Source: Leptodactylus fallax
Lineage: Eukaryota > Chordata > Amphibia > Anura > Leptodactylidae
Direction: 5' to 3'
Assembly: GCA_947044405.1 (NCBI GenBank)
Contig: CAMRHE010000035.1
Coordinates: forward strand, 10,265,501-10,329,500
Length of the DNA stretch: 64,000 bases
The notes beneath the pieces were generated by a model that made no database searches, was not told the DNA's origin, and worked only from the letters and a program-made list of their open reading frames with translations. Position numbers and translations under genes: made by a program. Shown here one piece after another: positions 53,624-64,000 of this stretch. How positions within the stretch are numbered: the first letter of the stretch is position 1; each line of letters begins with the position of its first letter.

Positions 53624-56009
53624 GTTGGCTGTCAAACCTGGCAGTCACAGACTGCTGGAGACCATGGAGAGACAGAAGCAAAGAAAAGTGTATTGTCACG
53701 CATAGCATTCAATCAGTACCGTGTATGAAACAGAAGTGCTGCAATGACTGGCCCCTATTGGTCTTTTAGCCATACAGTATATCTTCCACTGCATCTATTT
53801 CCCTGTGTAATGTTCTATTTGCTGTAATGCTGATGCTGCCTACCCCTACACAGCCAGACATCATCTTCTGTGCCCTGCTCCATCACATTTCATTCCATAC
53901 TGCCACTGATGTTGCTACAGCTACAACTACCACCACCACTCAGTGTTCTATTCCCTACTGTACTGCCACTATTGTTGCCACAGATACTACCACCACTCTA
54001 CTCTAATTATCTTTACTTATGAACTTCAATGAACAAGACAACGTAATCCTGCATTCTTGGGAGCTGGTGGTTGATGTGTACCTGGTACAGTGGGTGCAGA
54101 CTGCACAGGAGGTCTGATGGTGTGTGGCGTTGACTGATGCAGCTATGGCCACTGTTACGATGAACCCGGTCAGGAGAGAAGAGGCCCTGTTAACTGGAGA
54201 TTAGCTACTGAGGGAGGATGTGCTGGATAGAGAAAGGTATGATGTGGGTGCATTGTCAGTGAATAAGCTTCCCGGATGGTACTTTAGGCATGCGCGCTTG
54301 AGAGAAGGTCCTCGTAAGAAGTAACCAGCACCTTGATCACTACCTGTACAGGTAAGAGGCAGGGATGATAACAAATTCTGGGTCCTTTGACATTCTCAGA
54401 GAGCTGATGGTCCTTGGAAACTTATTCTGGGAGACAAGAAGAAGCTGCTGGAGAGGTATAAACACCTATTACACTCTCAGCGTAACTTTGGCAGATGATT
54501 AGTCTGTTATGAAGGGTACATGTCATTCGGATGACAAATCTTAATTCAAAGGTAGGGCCGTACAGATCTCACCAGCCCAATAAGTTTGGGAATCCAGCAG
54601 TGGTGGAGGTGTGGGAGTACTTATCTGACCCAGGAATTGGCACAAAATGGTCAGTTGATGGACAGACTGCAGCTCCGTGTGATGGAAAGGTAGAAAACCT
54701 TTGCACAGACAAAGAAGATGAAGAGGAAAAGACATCAACATTAACTTTGAGAATTCTACCATTTTGTTTCTAACCTCGAAAAGAGCCTTCAGAGCTTATT
54801 CACACGAATCTGTTTCTCAGCTGAGGGGTGACCATGATAGGACATGCTAATTTTTCACGAGCTTGCCTCACCCATAGATGTGAATGGGTTTGTATAAAAA
54901 TGGATCCCATAGGGATCTATTAAACACATGTCTTAAAAATGGCTTGTGTGAATAGAGAATTACAGTGTTACCACTATTCTGCCAGAAATGTAAATCTGAC
55001 TACAGGAAGCACAGCTGGCAGATTAGAAAGAAATGTTGACAAAACAACCACTTGGTGCCCCAAAGAAGACAAAGCTTGGGTTTTATGTGATCTTGGCAAC
55101 AGGACCACCCAATTTACTGTTTGCATCTTTCTCTGTTAGATGTAAACTTCTGCTATGATGCTTTGGCCTTTCTCTGCCCTCAATTTAGTGACAATTCTAC
55201 TTTGAGCTGAAGACCTCAGTAATCCAAGACAGATTACATTCTAGGGGTGTGCTAACTGATAACTTCATTTAAAAGACTGTAGCTGTTAGGTAGTGTTTCC
55301 CTAGCAACCAGTCTATCTTAAATGATTCAGCTGTTCAGGTCAAGACTGGCACGTTTTCTAGTTCGACCCTGAGCCACAGGCCTCTTTGTAAGATTATGGC
55401 AATGGCAGTGAAATAGTTAATTAGGATGAAAATAAATATCTATAAAGTCAACATATTGCATGGCTTAGAAAATGCATCTCTTTAACTGCCAGGGAAATTC
55501 AGGAAATGTCAGTCTCATATAGCTCAATCATGTTTTAAGATTTCTATAAAAATTGACTGTAGCCTTAGTCTTGGGAACATGTTTCTATTTAAAGACTTAA
55601 TGTAATTTTTTTTTTCCCAGCGCAAACTTGTTTTCTTATCCATACCTTATTTCAACTGTTGACACTGTCCGTAGTTACAATGACATGTATGCAGTGAAAT
55701 AAAGTATTTTGTAAAATGGAATTTTTGGGATCTGCACATAAGGCAGACATATGAAAATATCCTCATATGTCATCAAACTTCTTTTTTACAAACGGTACAT
55801 AATGATGCAGGGCATTGACCAGTAAGCACTATATATAACACCATCTCACACTGTTTATGAATAGAAAAGATCAGGTTTTGGTGTAAAAACTGTGCAGAAT
55901 TAATAAGGTATTGTTAGTGTATCCAGTGTAGGACCAGGACTCCTTGAGCCCCCCAGAGGAAATGGTTCTGGGTCCCACCCTACAACTATGCGGAACATGT
56001 GCACATCTA
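53624..56009. other. Non-coding, nothing clearly recognised
   Basis: No supported gene. 53820-53990 is rich in CTACCACCACCACT-like simple words. 54120-54780 is GC-richer and could be part of an unrecognised repeat. 54790-54930 looks like a frog dispersed-repeat fragment. Confidence 0.4.
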
Positions 56010-57578
56010 CAGTGCCTTGCGAAAGTATTCGGCCCCCTTGAACTTTTCAACCTTTTGCCACATTTCAGGCTTCAAACATAAAGATATAAAATTTTAATTT
56101 TTTGGTGAAGAATCAACAACAAGTGGAACACAATTATGAAGTGGAACGAAATTTATTGGTTGTTTTAAACTTTTATAAAAAATAAAAAACTGAAAAGTGG
56201 GGCGTGCAAAATTATTCGGCCCCTTTACTTTCAGTGCAGCAAACTCACTCCAGAAGTTCAGTGAAGATCTCTGAATGATCCAATGTTGTCCTAAATGACT
56301 GATGATGATAAATATAATCCACCAGTGTGTAATCAAGTCTCCATATAAATGCACCTGCTCTGTGATAGTCTCAGGGTTCTGTTTAAAGCGCAGAGAGCAT
56401 CATGAAGACCAAGGAACACACCAGGCAGGTCTGTGATACTGTTGTGGAGAAGTTTAAAGCCAGATTTGGATACAAAAAGATTTCCCAAACGTTAAACATC
56501 CCAAGGAGCACTGTGCAAGCGATCATATTGAAATGAAAGGAGTATCAGACCACTGCAAATCTACCAAGACCCGGCCGTCCCTCTAAACTTTCATCTCAAA
56601 CAAGGAGAAGACTCATCAGAGATGCAGCCAAGAGGCCCATGATCACTCTGGATGAACTGCAGAGATCTACAGCTGAGGTGGGAGAGTCTGTCCATAGGAC
56701 AACAATCAGTCGTACATTGCACAAATCTGGCCTTTATGGAAGAGTGGCAAGAAGAAAGCCATTTCTCAAAGATAGCCATAAAAAATCTCGTTTAAAGTTT
56801 GCCACAAGCCACCTGGGAGACACACCAAACATGTGGAAGAAGGTGCTCTGGTCAGATGAAACCAAAATCGAACTTTTTGGCCACAATGCAAAACATGGTG
56901 GTGGCAGCATCATGGTTTGGGCCTGCTTTTCTTCAGCAGGGACAGGGAAGATGGTTAAAATTGATGGGAAGATGGATGGAGCCAAATACAGGACCATTCT
57001 GGACGAAAAACTGTTGGAGTCTGCAAAAGACCTGAGACTGGGACGGAGATTTATCTTCCAACAAGACAATGATCCCAAACATAAAGCAAAATCTACAATG
57101 GAATGGTTCACAAATAAACGTATCCAGGTGTTAAAATGGCCAAGTCAAAGTCCAGACCTGAATCCAATTGAGAATCTGTGGAAAGAGCTGAAAACTGCTG
57201 TTCACAAACGTTCTCCATCCAACCTCACTGAGCTCGAGCTGTTTTCCAAGGAAGAATGAGCAAGAATTTCAGTCTCTCGATGTGCAAAACTGATAGAGAC
57301 ATACCCCAAGTGACTTGCAGCTGTAATCGCAGCAAAAGGTGGCGCTACAAAGTATTAACTTAATGGGGCTGAATAATTTGGCACGCCCCACTTTTCAGTT
57401 TTTTATTTTTTACAAGAGTTTAAAATATCCAATAAACTTCGTTCCACTTCACGATTGTGTCCCACTTGTTGTTGATTCTTCACCAAAAAATTAAAATTTT
57501 ACATCCTTATGTTTGAAGCCTGAAATGTGGCAAAAGGTTGAAAAGTTCAAGGGAGCCGAATACTTTCGCAAGGCACTA
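56010..57578 (+). mobile_element. Tc1-like transposon, defective
   Basis: 1569 bp between TA at 56008-56009 and 57579-57580. Long inverted repeats (about 210 bp, over 90% identical by eye) start CAGTGCCTTGCGAAAGTATT. The right end reads GGCACTA where GGCACTG is expected, a terminal-base mutation. The transposase gene has three stops and an internal deletion. Confidence 0.92.
56402..57358 (+). pseudogene. Tc1-like transposase, broken
   Basis: ATG 56402 (MKTKEHTRQVCDTVVEKF) to TAA 57356. In-frame stops lie at 56534 (TGA where a Trp codon is usual after LK), 57257 (TGA after KEE, again a usual Trp) and 57311 (TGA). Catalytic motifs are recognisable: WSDETKIELFG, QQDNDPKH and SPDLNPIENLW. Between FGHNAKH and GGGSIMVW about 20 residues present in the intact copy at 25.3 kb are missing, in frame. 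The conserved central frame 56639-57259 is open. Confidence 0.9.
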
Positions 57579-57746
57579 TACTTTTATTTGAATCATAATC
57601 TTTGTTGTTATCCCAGCACACAAAAGAAATATCATCAATGAAGGTTAATAAATAATTTGTGAATTAACCCATACCGGACCATAGATTATAAGTAACTTCT
57701 ATATTGGGATGTCGTCTTCTTGGGGTCCTGTTTAATTAGGGATCTA

Positions 57747-59313
57747 CAGTCATGGCCAAAAGTTTTGAGAATGACACAAATATTATATTTTCACATGATC
57801 TGCTGCCCTCTGGTTTTTATGTGTGTTTGTCAGATGTTTTTATCACATACAGAAATATAATTGCATTCATATTATGAGTAACAGAAGCTTATAGTGACAG
57901 TTAGAATGAGTTAATGCAGCAAGTCAATATTTGCAGTGTTGACCCTTCTTCTTCAGGACCTCTGCAATTCTCCCTGGCATGCTCTCAATCAACTTCTGGA
58001 CCAAATCCTGACTGATAGCAGTACATTCTTGCAGAATCAATGCTTTAATTTTGTCTGAATTTGTTGGTTTTTGTTTGTCCACCCGTCTCTTGATGATTGA
58101 CCGCAAGTTCTCAATGGGATTAAGATCTGGGGAGTTTCCAGGCCATGGACCCAAAATTTCTATGTTTTGTTCCCTGAGCCATTTAGTTATCACCTTTGCT
58201 TCATGGCAAGGTGCTCCATCATGCTGGAAAAGGCATTGTTGAGCGCCAAACTGCTCTTGGACGGTTGGGAGAAGTTGCTCTTGGAGGACATCCTGGTACC
58301 ATTCTTTATTCATGGCTGTGTTTTTAGGCAAGACTGTGAGAGAGCCGATTCCCTTGGCTGAGAAGCAACCCCACACATGAATGGTTTCAGGATGCTTTAC
58401 AGTTGGCATGAGACAAGACTGGTGGTAGTGCTCACCTCTTCTTCTCCGAATAAGCTGTTTTCCAGATGTTCCAAACAATCGAAAAGGGGATTCATCAGAG
58501 AAAATGACTTTACCCCAGTCCTCAGCAGTCCACTCCCTGTACCTTTTGCAGAATATCAGTCTGTCCCTGATGTTTTTTCTGGAGAGAAGTGGCTTCTTTG
58601 CTGCCCTCCTTGAGACCAGGCCTTGCTCCAAGAGTCTCCGCCTCACAGTGCGTGCAGATGCACTCACACCTGCCTGCTGCCATTCCTCAGCAAGCTCTGC
58701 ACTGCTGGTAGCCCGATCCCACAGCTGAAACACTTTTAAGAGACGGTCCTGCCGCTTGCTGGTCTTTCTTGGGCGCCCTTGAGCCTTTTTGACACCAATG
58801 GAACCTCTCTCCTTGAAGTTCTTGATGATGCGATAGATTGTTGACTGAGGTGCAATCTTTCTAGCTGCAATACTCTTCCCAGTTAGGCCATTTTTGTGCA
58901 GTGCAATGATGACTGCACGTGTTTCTTTAGAGATAACCATGGTTAACAGAAGAGAAACAATGATGGCAAGCACCAGCCTCCTTTTAAAGTGTCCAGTGGT
59001 GTCATTCTTACTTAATCATGACAGATTGATCTCCAGCCCTGTCCTCATCAACACCCACACCTGTGTTAATGGAGCAATCACTGAAACGATGTTAGGTGGT
59101 CCTTTTAAGGCAGGGCTGCAATGATGTTGAAATGTGTTTTGGGGGATAAAGTTCATTTTCTAGGCAAATATTGACTTTGCAAGTAATTGCTGTTAAGCTG
59201 ATCACTCTTTATAACATTCTGGAGTATATGCAAATTGCCATTAGAAAAACTGAAGCAGTAGACTTTGTAAAAATTAATATTTGTATCATTCTCAAAACTT
59301 TTGGCCATGACTG
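57747..59313 (-). mobile_element. DD35E Tc1-like transposon, apparently intact
   Basis: 1567 bp between TA at 57745-57746 and 59314-59315. The inverted repeats (about 45 bp) start CAGTCATGGCCAAAAGTTTT and continue GAGAATGA, then C or T, then ACAAATATTA. The transposase gene lies on the minus strand and is open. Element size, terminus and spacing of the catalytic triad fit the recently spread DD35E Tc1-like ('Traveler') group; that name is from memory. Confidence 0.92.
57924..58940 (-). CDS. DD35E Tc1-like transposase, open
   Basis: 338 residues from ATG 58940 (MVISKETRAVIIALHKNG) to the stop at 57924. The frame is open 11 codons further upstream, but only from a non-ATG codon. The N-terminal half has two helix-turn-helix domains joined by GRPRKTSKR. 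The catalytic domain has Asp in VIFSDESPFRLFG, Asp in LFQHDGAPCHEAK and Glu in SPDLNPIENL; I count exactly 35 residues between the last two (DD35E), against 34 in the copy at 25.3 kb. After the Glu the motif reads ENLRS where Trp is usual in place of Arg, which might reduce activity. No stop or frameshift is seen. Confidence 0.93.
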   Translation of the reverse strand: MVISKETRAVIIALHKNGLTGKSIAARKIAPQSTIYRIIKNFKERGSIGVKKAQGRPRKTSKRQDRLLKVFQLWDRATSSAELAEEWQQAGVSASARTVRRRLLEQGLVSRRAAKKPLLSRKNIRDRLIFCKRYREWTAEDWGKVIFSDESPFRLFGTSGKQLIRRRRGEHYHQSCLMPTVKHPETIHVWGCFSAKGIGSLTVLPKNTAMNKEWYQDVLQEQLLPTVQEQFGAQQCLFQHDGAPCHEAKVITKWLREQNIEILGPWPGNSPDLNPIENLRSIIKRRVDKQKPTNSDKIKALILQECTAISQDLVQKLIESMPGRIAEVLKKKGQHCKY

Positions 59314-59765
59314 TACTGAAGGATCCTCTGGTACTCTGGTGACTAAGTCCAGCCCTGTGCATACCTTTATAGGTAAGACCCATTTTAATACTCTGTTAGG
59401 AGATTAAACATGTAAATTGTTACTATAGCATAAGGTATAGCACATTATTATTGCTATTAATTGTTTATTCCTGTTCTGGGACTAAATTCAAATGGCCAAA
59501 GCATCTATTCATTGCGGAGGTGCTGCTGGCAATAACAGGGGCAGCTCCGAAATGTTTTTTTTTAAATTTTTTTAACCACTGCCACCAATGTTATTTACTA
59601 TCCATGTACTGTGACATCATAGTGGGAACAGCGCCACTTTACAGGTGGTGGTTCCACTATCACAGAAGAGCTGCTGCCCCTATTGAATTCAATTCAGTGT
59701 CTCTCCTGTGAATCTTCAATTTGAATTTAGCGCTAAAGCGGGTGTTTTAGCACTACATTCAAATG

Positions 59766-59835
59766 GGCCAATCACAGAAGAGCCAGCATCCTCTATTGAT
59801 TTTAATAGTGACAGCGACTCTTCTGTGATTGGTCC
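59766..59835. repeat. Short hairpin
   Basis: GGCCAATCACAGAAGAGCC at left mirrors GACTCTTCTGTGATTGGTC at right with about 30 bases between. A third copy of TCACAGAAGAGC lies at 59660. Confidence 0.75.
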
Positions 59836-60085
59836 ATCTGCACGGGGATGGCTGCATTTGTAAGCCTTACTTCTGTATATTGTGATACAGTGGTTCAGAT
59901 TTGCAAAATGCTCGCAAATGCATCCTGCCCCTTGCACTCACTGAGGGTAAGTTCACACAGAGTCTTTTGCAGGCAGAGTTTTGAGGCAGAATCACAACTC
60001 TCCTATTCATTTCAATGAGAGTCAGGAGTAGATTTTTCTTCAGATTTTTTAACCACAGGAAAAAAGAAGTATCATGACCTATCTT

Positions 60086-60133
60086 GTACAGTGCTGCGGA
60101 ATATGTTGGCGCTATATAAATAAAATGTATTAT
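60086..60133 (+). mobile_element. 48-bp retroposed LINE/SINE tail with target duplication
   Basis: GTGCTGCGGAATATGTTGGC and the following TATATAAATAAA are the 3' tail seen at the end of the L2-like LINE (50455-50490). They are flanked by TATCTT at 60080-60085 and 60134-60139 and inserted within another dispersed repeat. It is an extremely 5'-truncated retroposition event. Confidence 0.75.
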
Positions 60134-60275
60134 TATCTTCAGGTGGATTCAGCCTTGTAATTCCCATTGAAATAAATTTGTGTGTGTTCATGTTCAAGAA
60201 AGTAAGGCAGTCTTTGTTTCTACAAGTTATGTTCATAGGAATACTTGCACTTTAAGTGCTTACAAATTAGATTTT

Positions 60276-61353
60276 AGAATCATTGACAGAAAAATGAACA
60301 CACCCAGAGAAAAATGTCAGATTGTTGCAAAACTCGGCATGTAGTTATGTCTTAGGTAGATATGTAAATGATGACAGGTGTGGTCTCATTAGACACTGCG
60401 TCTGGCCACATGAGGGTATAAAAGTGTTTCCTCCTCTGCCTTATAAAAAGGCTACTTTTGGGTAGTGTACCTCTTGATGACTCCTAAACACGCCTCTACA
60501 ACACACTCAAAGACATTTTGCCCAATTCACAGACCTTTTGAGCATAATTGGACTAATAGAAGCAGGGTGGTCATTTTGATGAATTGCCTGCTATCTAGGC
60601 TGTTCTAGCCTAGCTGTTCTGGTGTTGGGAGTAATTGTTACATGAGGGCATGCACATAGTTCAAACAGACCACCAATAATGGGGATAGTTTAAATCACCA
60701 ACAAACACGAGAAGCTCCTACAGTTTCCCTCTCCACCATCCAGAGACAAGTGGCACCTTCATTGCACACTCCTGTCTCTGCCTGGATCATTTTGAGGCAC
60801 TAAGCTGAAGGAAATTTGTTGTCACAGTGCCCATTACATATTCTGCCACCATCGACTTTATTTGCAAGTGTTGTGAATGAGAAACATGGATGACTACAGA
60901 CCAAAACATAATCTGGGTTCTCTTTGGGAGTTGACAACAGCCGGGTTCAAGTATGGAGGCTTCATAGTGAGTGCTTCAATTTTGCCTTTGTTGAGGAGCG
61001 ACACATTGCCCCATCCGCTGGTCTTGTGATCTAGGGGTCCATCACATATAACAGTTGGTCACCCCTAGTAGTGATATGGTAGGGCTTTTAATGCTTGCCC
61101 ACATACAGCAAGGGTTTCCCAGGAATTTCTCCACCAGATTGCAACACTTCCTTTGCCTGTCCATTCGTACAATTGAATGGAGGTATTATAGCCTTTTTTT
61201 CAATAGTATAGTATTCCACGATAAACATATCCTTTTTCTTCAATATTGTATTCACTTACATATATCATCATTACATGCACATACAGTACAGTATATAAAG
61301 TTTTATTCGAATCCAACAACTTCTTCTTAGTGCATTATTTTTGTCAATGAGTG
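60276..61353 (+). mobile_element. Decayed Tc1-like transposon
   Basis: End motifs TCATTGACAGAAAAATGAAC at left and, inverted, TCATTGACAAAAATAATG at right. In between, fragments of a Tc1-type transposase of a different lineage are readable in several frames: LSTIQRQVAP, VWRLHSECFNFAFVEERHIA, SITYNSWSPLV and ARVSQEFLHQIATLPLPVH. Many stops and deletions are present. It is the oldest-looking Tc1 copy here. Confidence 0.65.
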
Positions 61354-62498
61354 TACATAGTAAGGCATTCATGCATGGCAAATGATTCTCCCCTTTACCC
61401 ACTTGTCATGTATTTGCTTAAATATCTGATCAATATATATTTGTTGAACCCAAAATAAATATGTGTTAAGCATTTCAAACATATCAATGTATTAAAAATA
61501 ACATTGACTTAATTTATGACATTTTATTATCTCTTTTTTTTAAGTTAATTTGCTTTCACTTATCACATATCACTCACAGCAAGTTATATGAAATTGACAA
61601 GTTCTTTATCCGCACTATATCAATGTTTTCTGTCAGTTCCCGATAAAGATCACAATCCAGCATTGCCCATGATATCTGGAAACCTAAAGAAAGAATGGCA
61701 CAATGTTTTTTTCCCCAATTCTGATCATGCTTGTGAGACAGCAGATTTCACAATCTGCAGTTTTCAATGGATGGGGTTTCAAACATGAGATTATCAAAAG
61801 GAGGGTGTAAAAATGAGAGACAGTTGGGAAATCTGCAGCTCTGAAAATGAAATGGCAAATGTTTTTTAGTGTTTTCATCCAGACATGTGTCCCCTTAGTC
61901 AGTAACATAGCTGCTCTAATGTTGCCATGGTGAACGCTTCTAATCATTCCTACATATGACAGGCTCCTATTTATCTGCACTCCCTTGGGTGTAAATTTCA
62001 AGGCTTAAAAAAATCCATGTGAGCATATCATCTACCATGCAGATGTTTCACTGCTTTAGAATATCAGGCAGCTGCGTGTGCCATCGCAGACAGCTAATTG
62101 GAGACTGCATCATAGGAACAGAGGCATAATTATGGCATAAATACACATCCTCTGGTGCATCATTGTATCTCTATTAACAGGAAATTTTAAACAGTGCTCA
62201 GAGTGTAATTAGTGTAGTTGATAAAGTTGTAAAACATGTAAATAAGGGGAATAGCAGGTACGTGGCCAATCCACAAGCCAGCACTGGGGGATGCAGATTA
62301 TTGCCTATTTAGAAATAATTAGCAAGGCTGCATTAACAAAGTCTGTGTCCAACAGAAACAAGGCAAACATTTATTCTGGTAACAGCTCTTTCTGTGCTAG
62401 CCATGAAAATCTACTAATATTGGTAATTTAGCCCTCATTACCAGAGGATAAAGCATGAAAAGAGCTCAGACATGAAATATGACAAGTAATATTAATTT
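61354..62498. other. Repeat-poor non-coding DNA, possible conserved element
   Basis: No transposon signature is recognised. 61990-62480 has a balanced, low-repeat composition and several TAATT/ATTA homeodomain-type words (GCTAATTGG, AATAATTAGC, GTAATTAGTG). It could be a conserved regulatory element; I cannot test conservation. Confidence 0.3.
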
Positions 62499-62720
62499 TT
62501 ATTCCTGAGAAAAGGAAGCTTTCTTGAGTCGCATGCTGATTTCTCTGCAGGGCTTCAGCAGCATGTGGGTAGGAGGTGGTGTATAGCTTGTAGCTGAGAA
62601 TTCAGGATATGGAGCTGTTTCTCTGCTGGAGGTCTCCCCCAGGGGGCTTATGACAGTGGCTGATGAGGCATGCTTCTGTAAGTGCCCGGTAAAACACTGG
62701 GTCATAGTCTTGTTTAAAAA
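62499..62720 (-). other. Possible terminal coding exon, unknown gene
   Basis: On the minus strand a T-rich tract ending AAACAAG (about 62718-62735) precedes about 70 open codons, including FTGHLQKHASSATVISPLGE and LLKPCREISMRLKKA, ending SFSQE and a TAA stop at 62499. Codon composition looks protein-like and no transposon similarity is seen. I do not recognise the protein. It could also be an old pseudogene or chance. Confidence 0.25.
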
Positions 62721-62865
62721 AAAGAATACTCCTATTGACTTAAGATGATTCTTATCCTGTTGCTCTTATTGTTGCATTCATATCTCCATATATTTGTATT
62801 ATTATACTTTGGATTTTAATGGGACAGTTAATTAAATTAATGACATTCTTCTTCTTACCATTTAT

Positions 62866-63129
62866 TTAAAGGGAGTCTGTCAGCAGAAAAATTGGAAAAG
62901 CAAAGCAATGACAGTACCTTTTCAAGCTGCTTCTACACTTTTCAAATATGCCTTTCTTATTCTATAGAAGAAATGCCCCTAAAGCCCTTTTCAGCTTATA
63001 ACAATAAAACACTGATTTTCATGAAAATGGAGCTGAAAAGCAGAATAAGAAAGGAATCTTTGGAAAGCAGCCCTACAAGGTACTGTCATTAGTTTGATAA
63101 AAATTTTCCTGCTGACAAACTCCCTTTAA
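62866..63129. repeat. T2-like MITE with TTAA ends
   Basis: 264 bp. It starts TTAAAGGGAGTCTGTCAGCA and ends with the inverse complement form (TGCTGACAAACTCCCTTTAA). Inside are GTACCTTTTCAAGCTGC-type palindromic arms. It fits the TTAAAGGRR T2 family described in Xenopus. Confidence 0.8.
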
Positions 63130-63709
63130 AGGGCTTTCTCCATTCCTCAAAATTTCCAAATCCTGTAAGAAAAAAATCTTAATATAGTCTTTCAGACCCT
63201 ATATAAATAAAGTCTTAGTAACATTTTATTACCATTGATTTGCAGTAATTAGACAATGTGACAGATATATTTTGTCATTATATGACAATAGGGCCTAGTG
63301 TTTGCAGAAAGTCCAGTGGATTCCAAGATCAGCGGATAAGTAGAACCAGCTGGGTAGGAGGTTTGGATACCTAAGTGGGGTGCAGTAATCTTCTTTAAAA
63401 GGGACCTGCTATGCTTAATAACTTAAGTGGGACATTTAAGGGATTATCTGGGTCTTAAGGACTTGATAGCCTATCATAGTCATTAGTAATTTGGAGGGGT
63501 CTGTCCTTCATGACACTCACCAATTAGCACAAGGAAAGGACACAACACTCCTGGTAGTGTCACATTCACTTCATTGATATCAGAGGCACAGATGCTTCCA
63601 AAGTAATGAAAAAAACAGCATTCTCATAGTCATAAGTCCATGATATCAAAGGCTTCCTAAGAAAACATAATTTCAAGACACTGTATCACAAAGTGATATT
63701 GTAACGTCT
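63130..63709. other. Non-coding, nothing recognised
   Basis: AT-rich; no gene or repeat family identified. Confidence 0.45.
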
Positions 63710-64000
63710 CTGCCTACTCAGGTCTCTGCGACACCCTCGGCTCGTACGCTGCAGTGCAGGAGGCGTGTTCAGTTTGATTCCTTGCTTAGGGCTTTTGTTG
63801 CTCAATCTGAACACTGTCCTAGTACCTCTTCTCTTTAATTGAATTTCAGCCCGTCTCCTGCACCTTGCTTCTCTCCGCTCCTCAAAAAATTTATCTTAGC
63901 CCTGTCTGTGTGATTGACAGCCTGTCTACCAATCATGTCTGGACAGATTCTGGACTTCCTATAAACAGGTCATCTGCTCACACATGGACGCTGGCTATTG
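63710..64000 (+). mobile_element. Possible LTR start, cut by window edge
   Basis: TGTAACGTCTCTGCCTACTC opens a GC-richer block with an abrupt composition change, in the style of frog LTRs. It runs off the window, so no partner LTR, internal domain or target duplication can be checked. Confidence 0.35.

Larger units (their letters stand above)
59314..60275. other. Non-coding with short hairpin and repeat fragments
   Basis: 59540-59580 has T/A runs. A hairpin lies at 59766-59835 (separate entry). From 59941 GAGGGTAAGTTCACACAGAG begins a common frog dispersed repeat, interrupted at 60086-60133 by a tiny retroposed tail (separate entry). Confidence 0.45.

Noticed and set aside
56734..57111. 125-codon minus-strand ORF
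   Set aside because: It is an antisense shadow of the Tc1 transposase at 56.4-57.4 kb.
1..64000. CRISPR arrays, operons, ribosome-binding sites, prophage or defence islands
   Set aside because: The composition, LINE/DIRS/hAT/Tc1 content and absence of dense coding show vertebrate DNA; no regularly spaced direct repeats of CRISPR type are present.

Overview
The window looks like non-coding DNA of a vertebrate, most likely an anuran amphibian (frog or toad). It is AT-rich, no host protein gene can be assembled, and almost everything recognisable is transposable-element DNA: DIRS-type tyrosine-recombinase retrotransposons, L2-, Rex1/Babar- and L1/Tx1-like LINEs, a Ty3/gypsy element, a hAT element, five Tc1/mariner copies, tRNA-derived SINE fragments and TTAA-flanked 'T2-like' palindromic MITEs. 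That mixture is typical of frogs. The species cannot be named from the sequence.

Layout. 1-6.36 kb is unique or anonymous AT-rich DNA with one possible exon. 6.36-11.2 kb is a nearly complete but decayed DIRS element. 11.2-19.7 kb holds LINE 3' fragments, a SINE fragment, a possible solo LTR and a palindromic repeat. 19.74-22.94 kb is an L2-like LINE fragment abutting a second, reduced DIRS element on the minus strand. 24.87-26.52 kb is a Tc1 element with an intact transposase and near-perfect 200-bp inverted repeats. 29.9-37.8 kb is a nest: two inverted copies of a ~450-bp repeat flank a palindromic element, which is itself split by a 4.7-kb hAT copy. 39.24-46.86 kb is another nest: a palindromic repeat whose left arm was split by a very young 7.4-kb Ty3/gypsy element with nearly identical LTRs. 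47.4-50.5 kb is an L2-like LINE whose reverse-transcriptase catalytic box was split by a Rex1/Babar-like LINE. 52.2-61.4 kb carries four more Tc1/mariner copies, one of them with an open DD35E-type transposase. 61.4-63.7 kb is relatively repeat-poor and contains a possible exon and possible conserved non-coding sequence. The last 290 bases look like the start of another LTR.

How the parts relate. These genes do not form a pathway; each autonomous element encodes its own mobility protein. Three are of most biological interest: the Tc1 copy at 24.9-26.5 kb (intact DDE transposase plus matched IR/DR termini), the DD35E Tc1 copy at 57.7-59.3 kb (open transposase), and the Ty3/gypsy element at 39.3-46.7 kb, whose Gag resembles the PNMA gene family and whose polyprotein is broken by a single stop codon. 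The nesting gives a relative insertion order that can be read directly from the sequence. I found no tRNA, rRNA or CRISPR array, and no convincing multi-gene host system.
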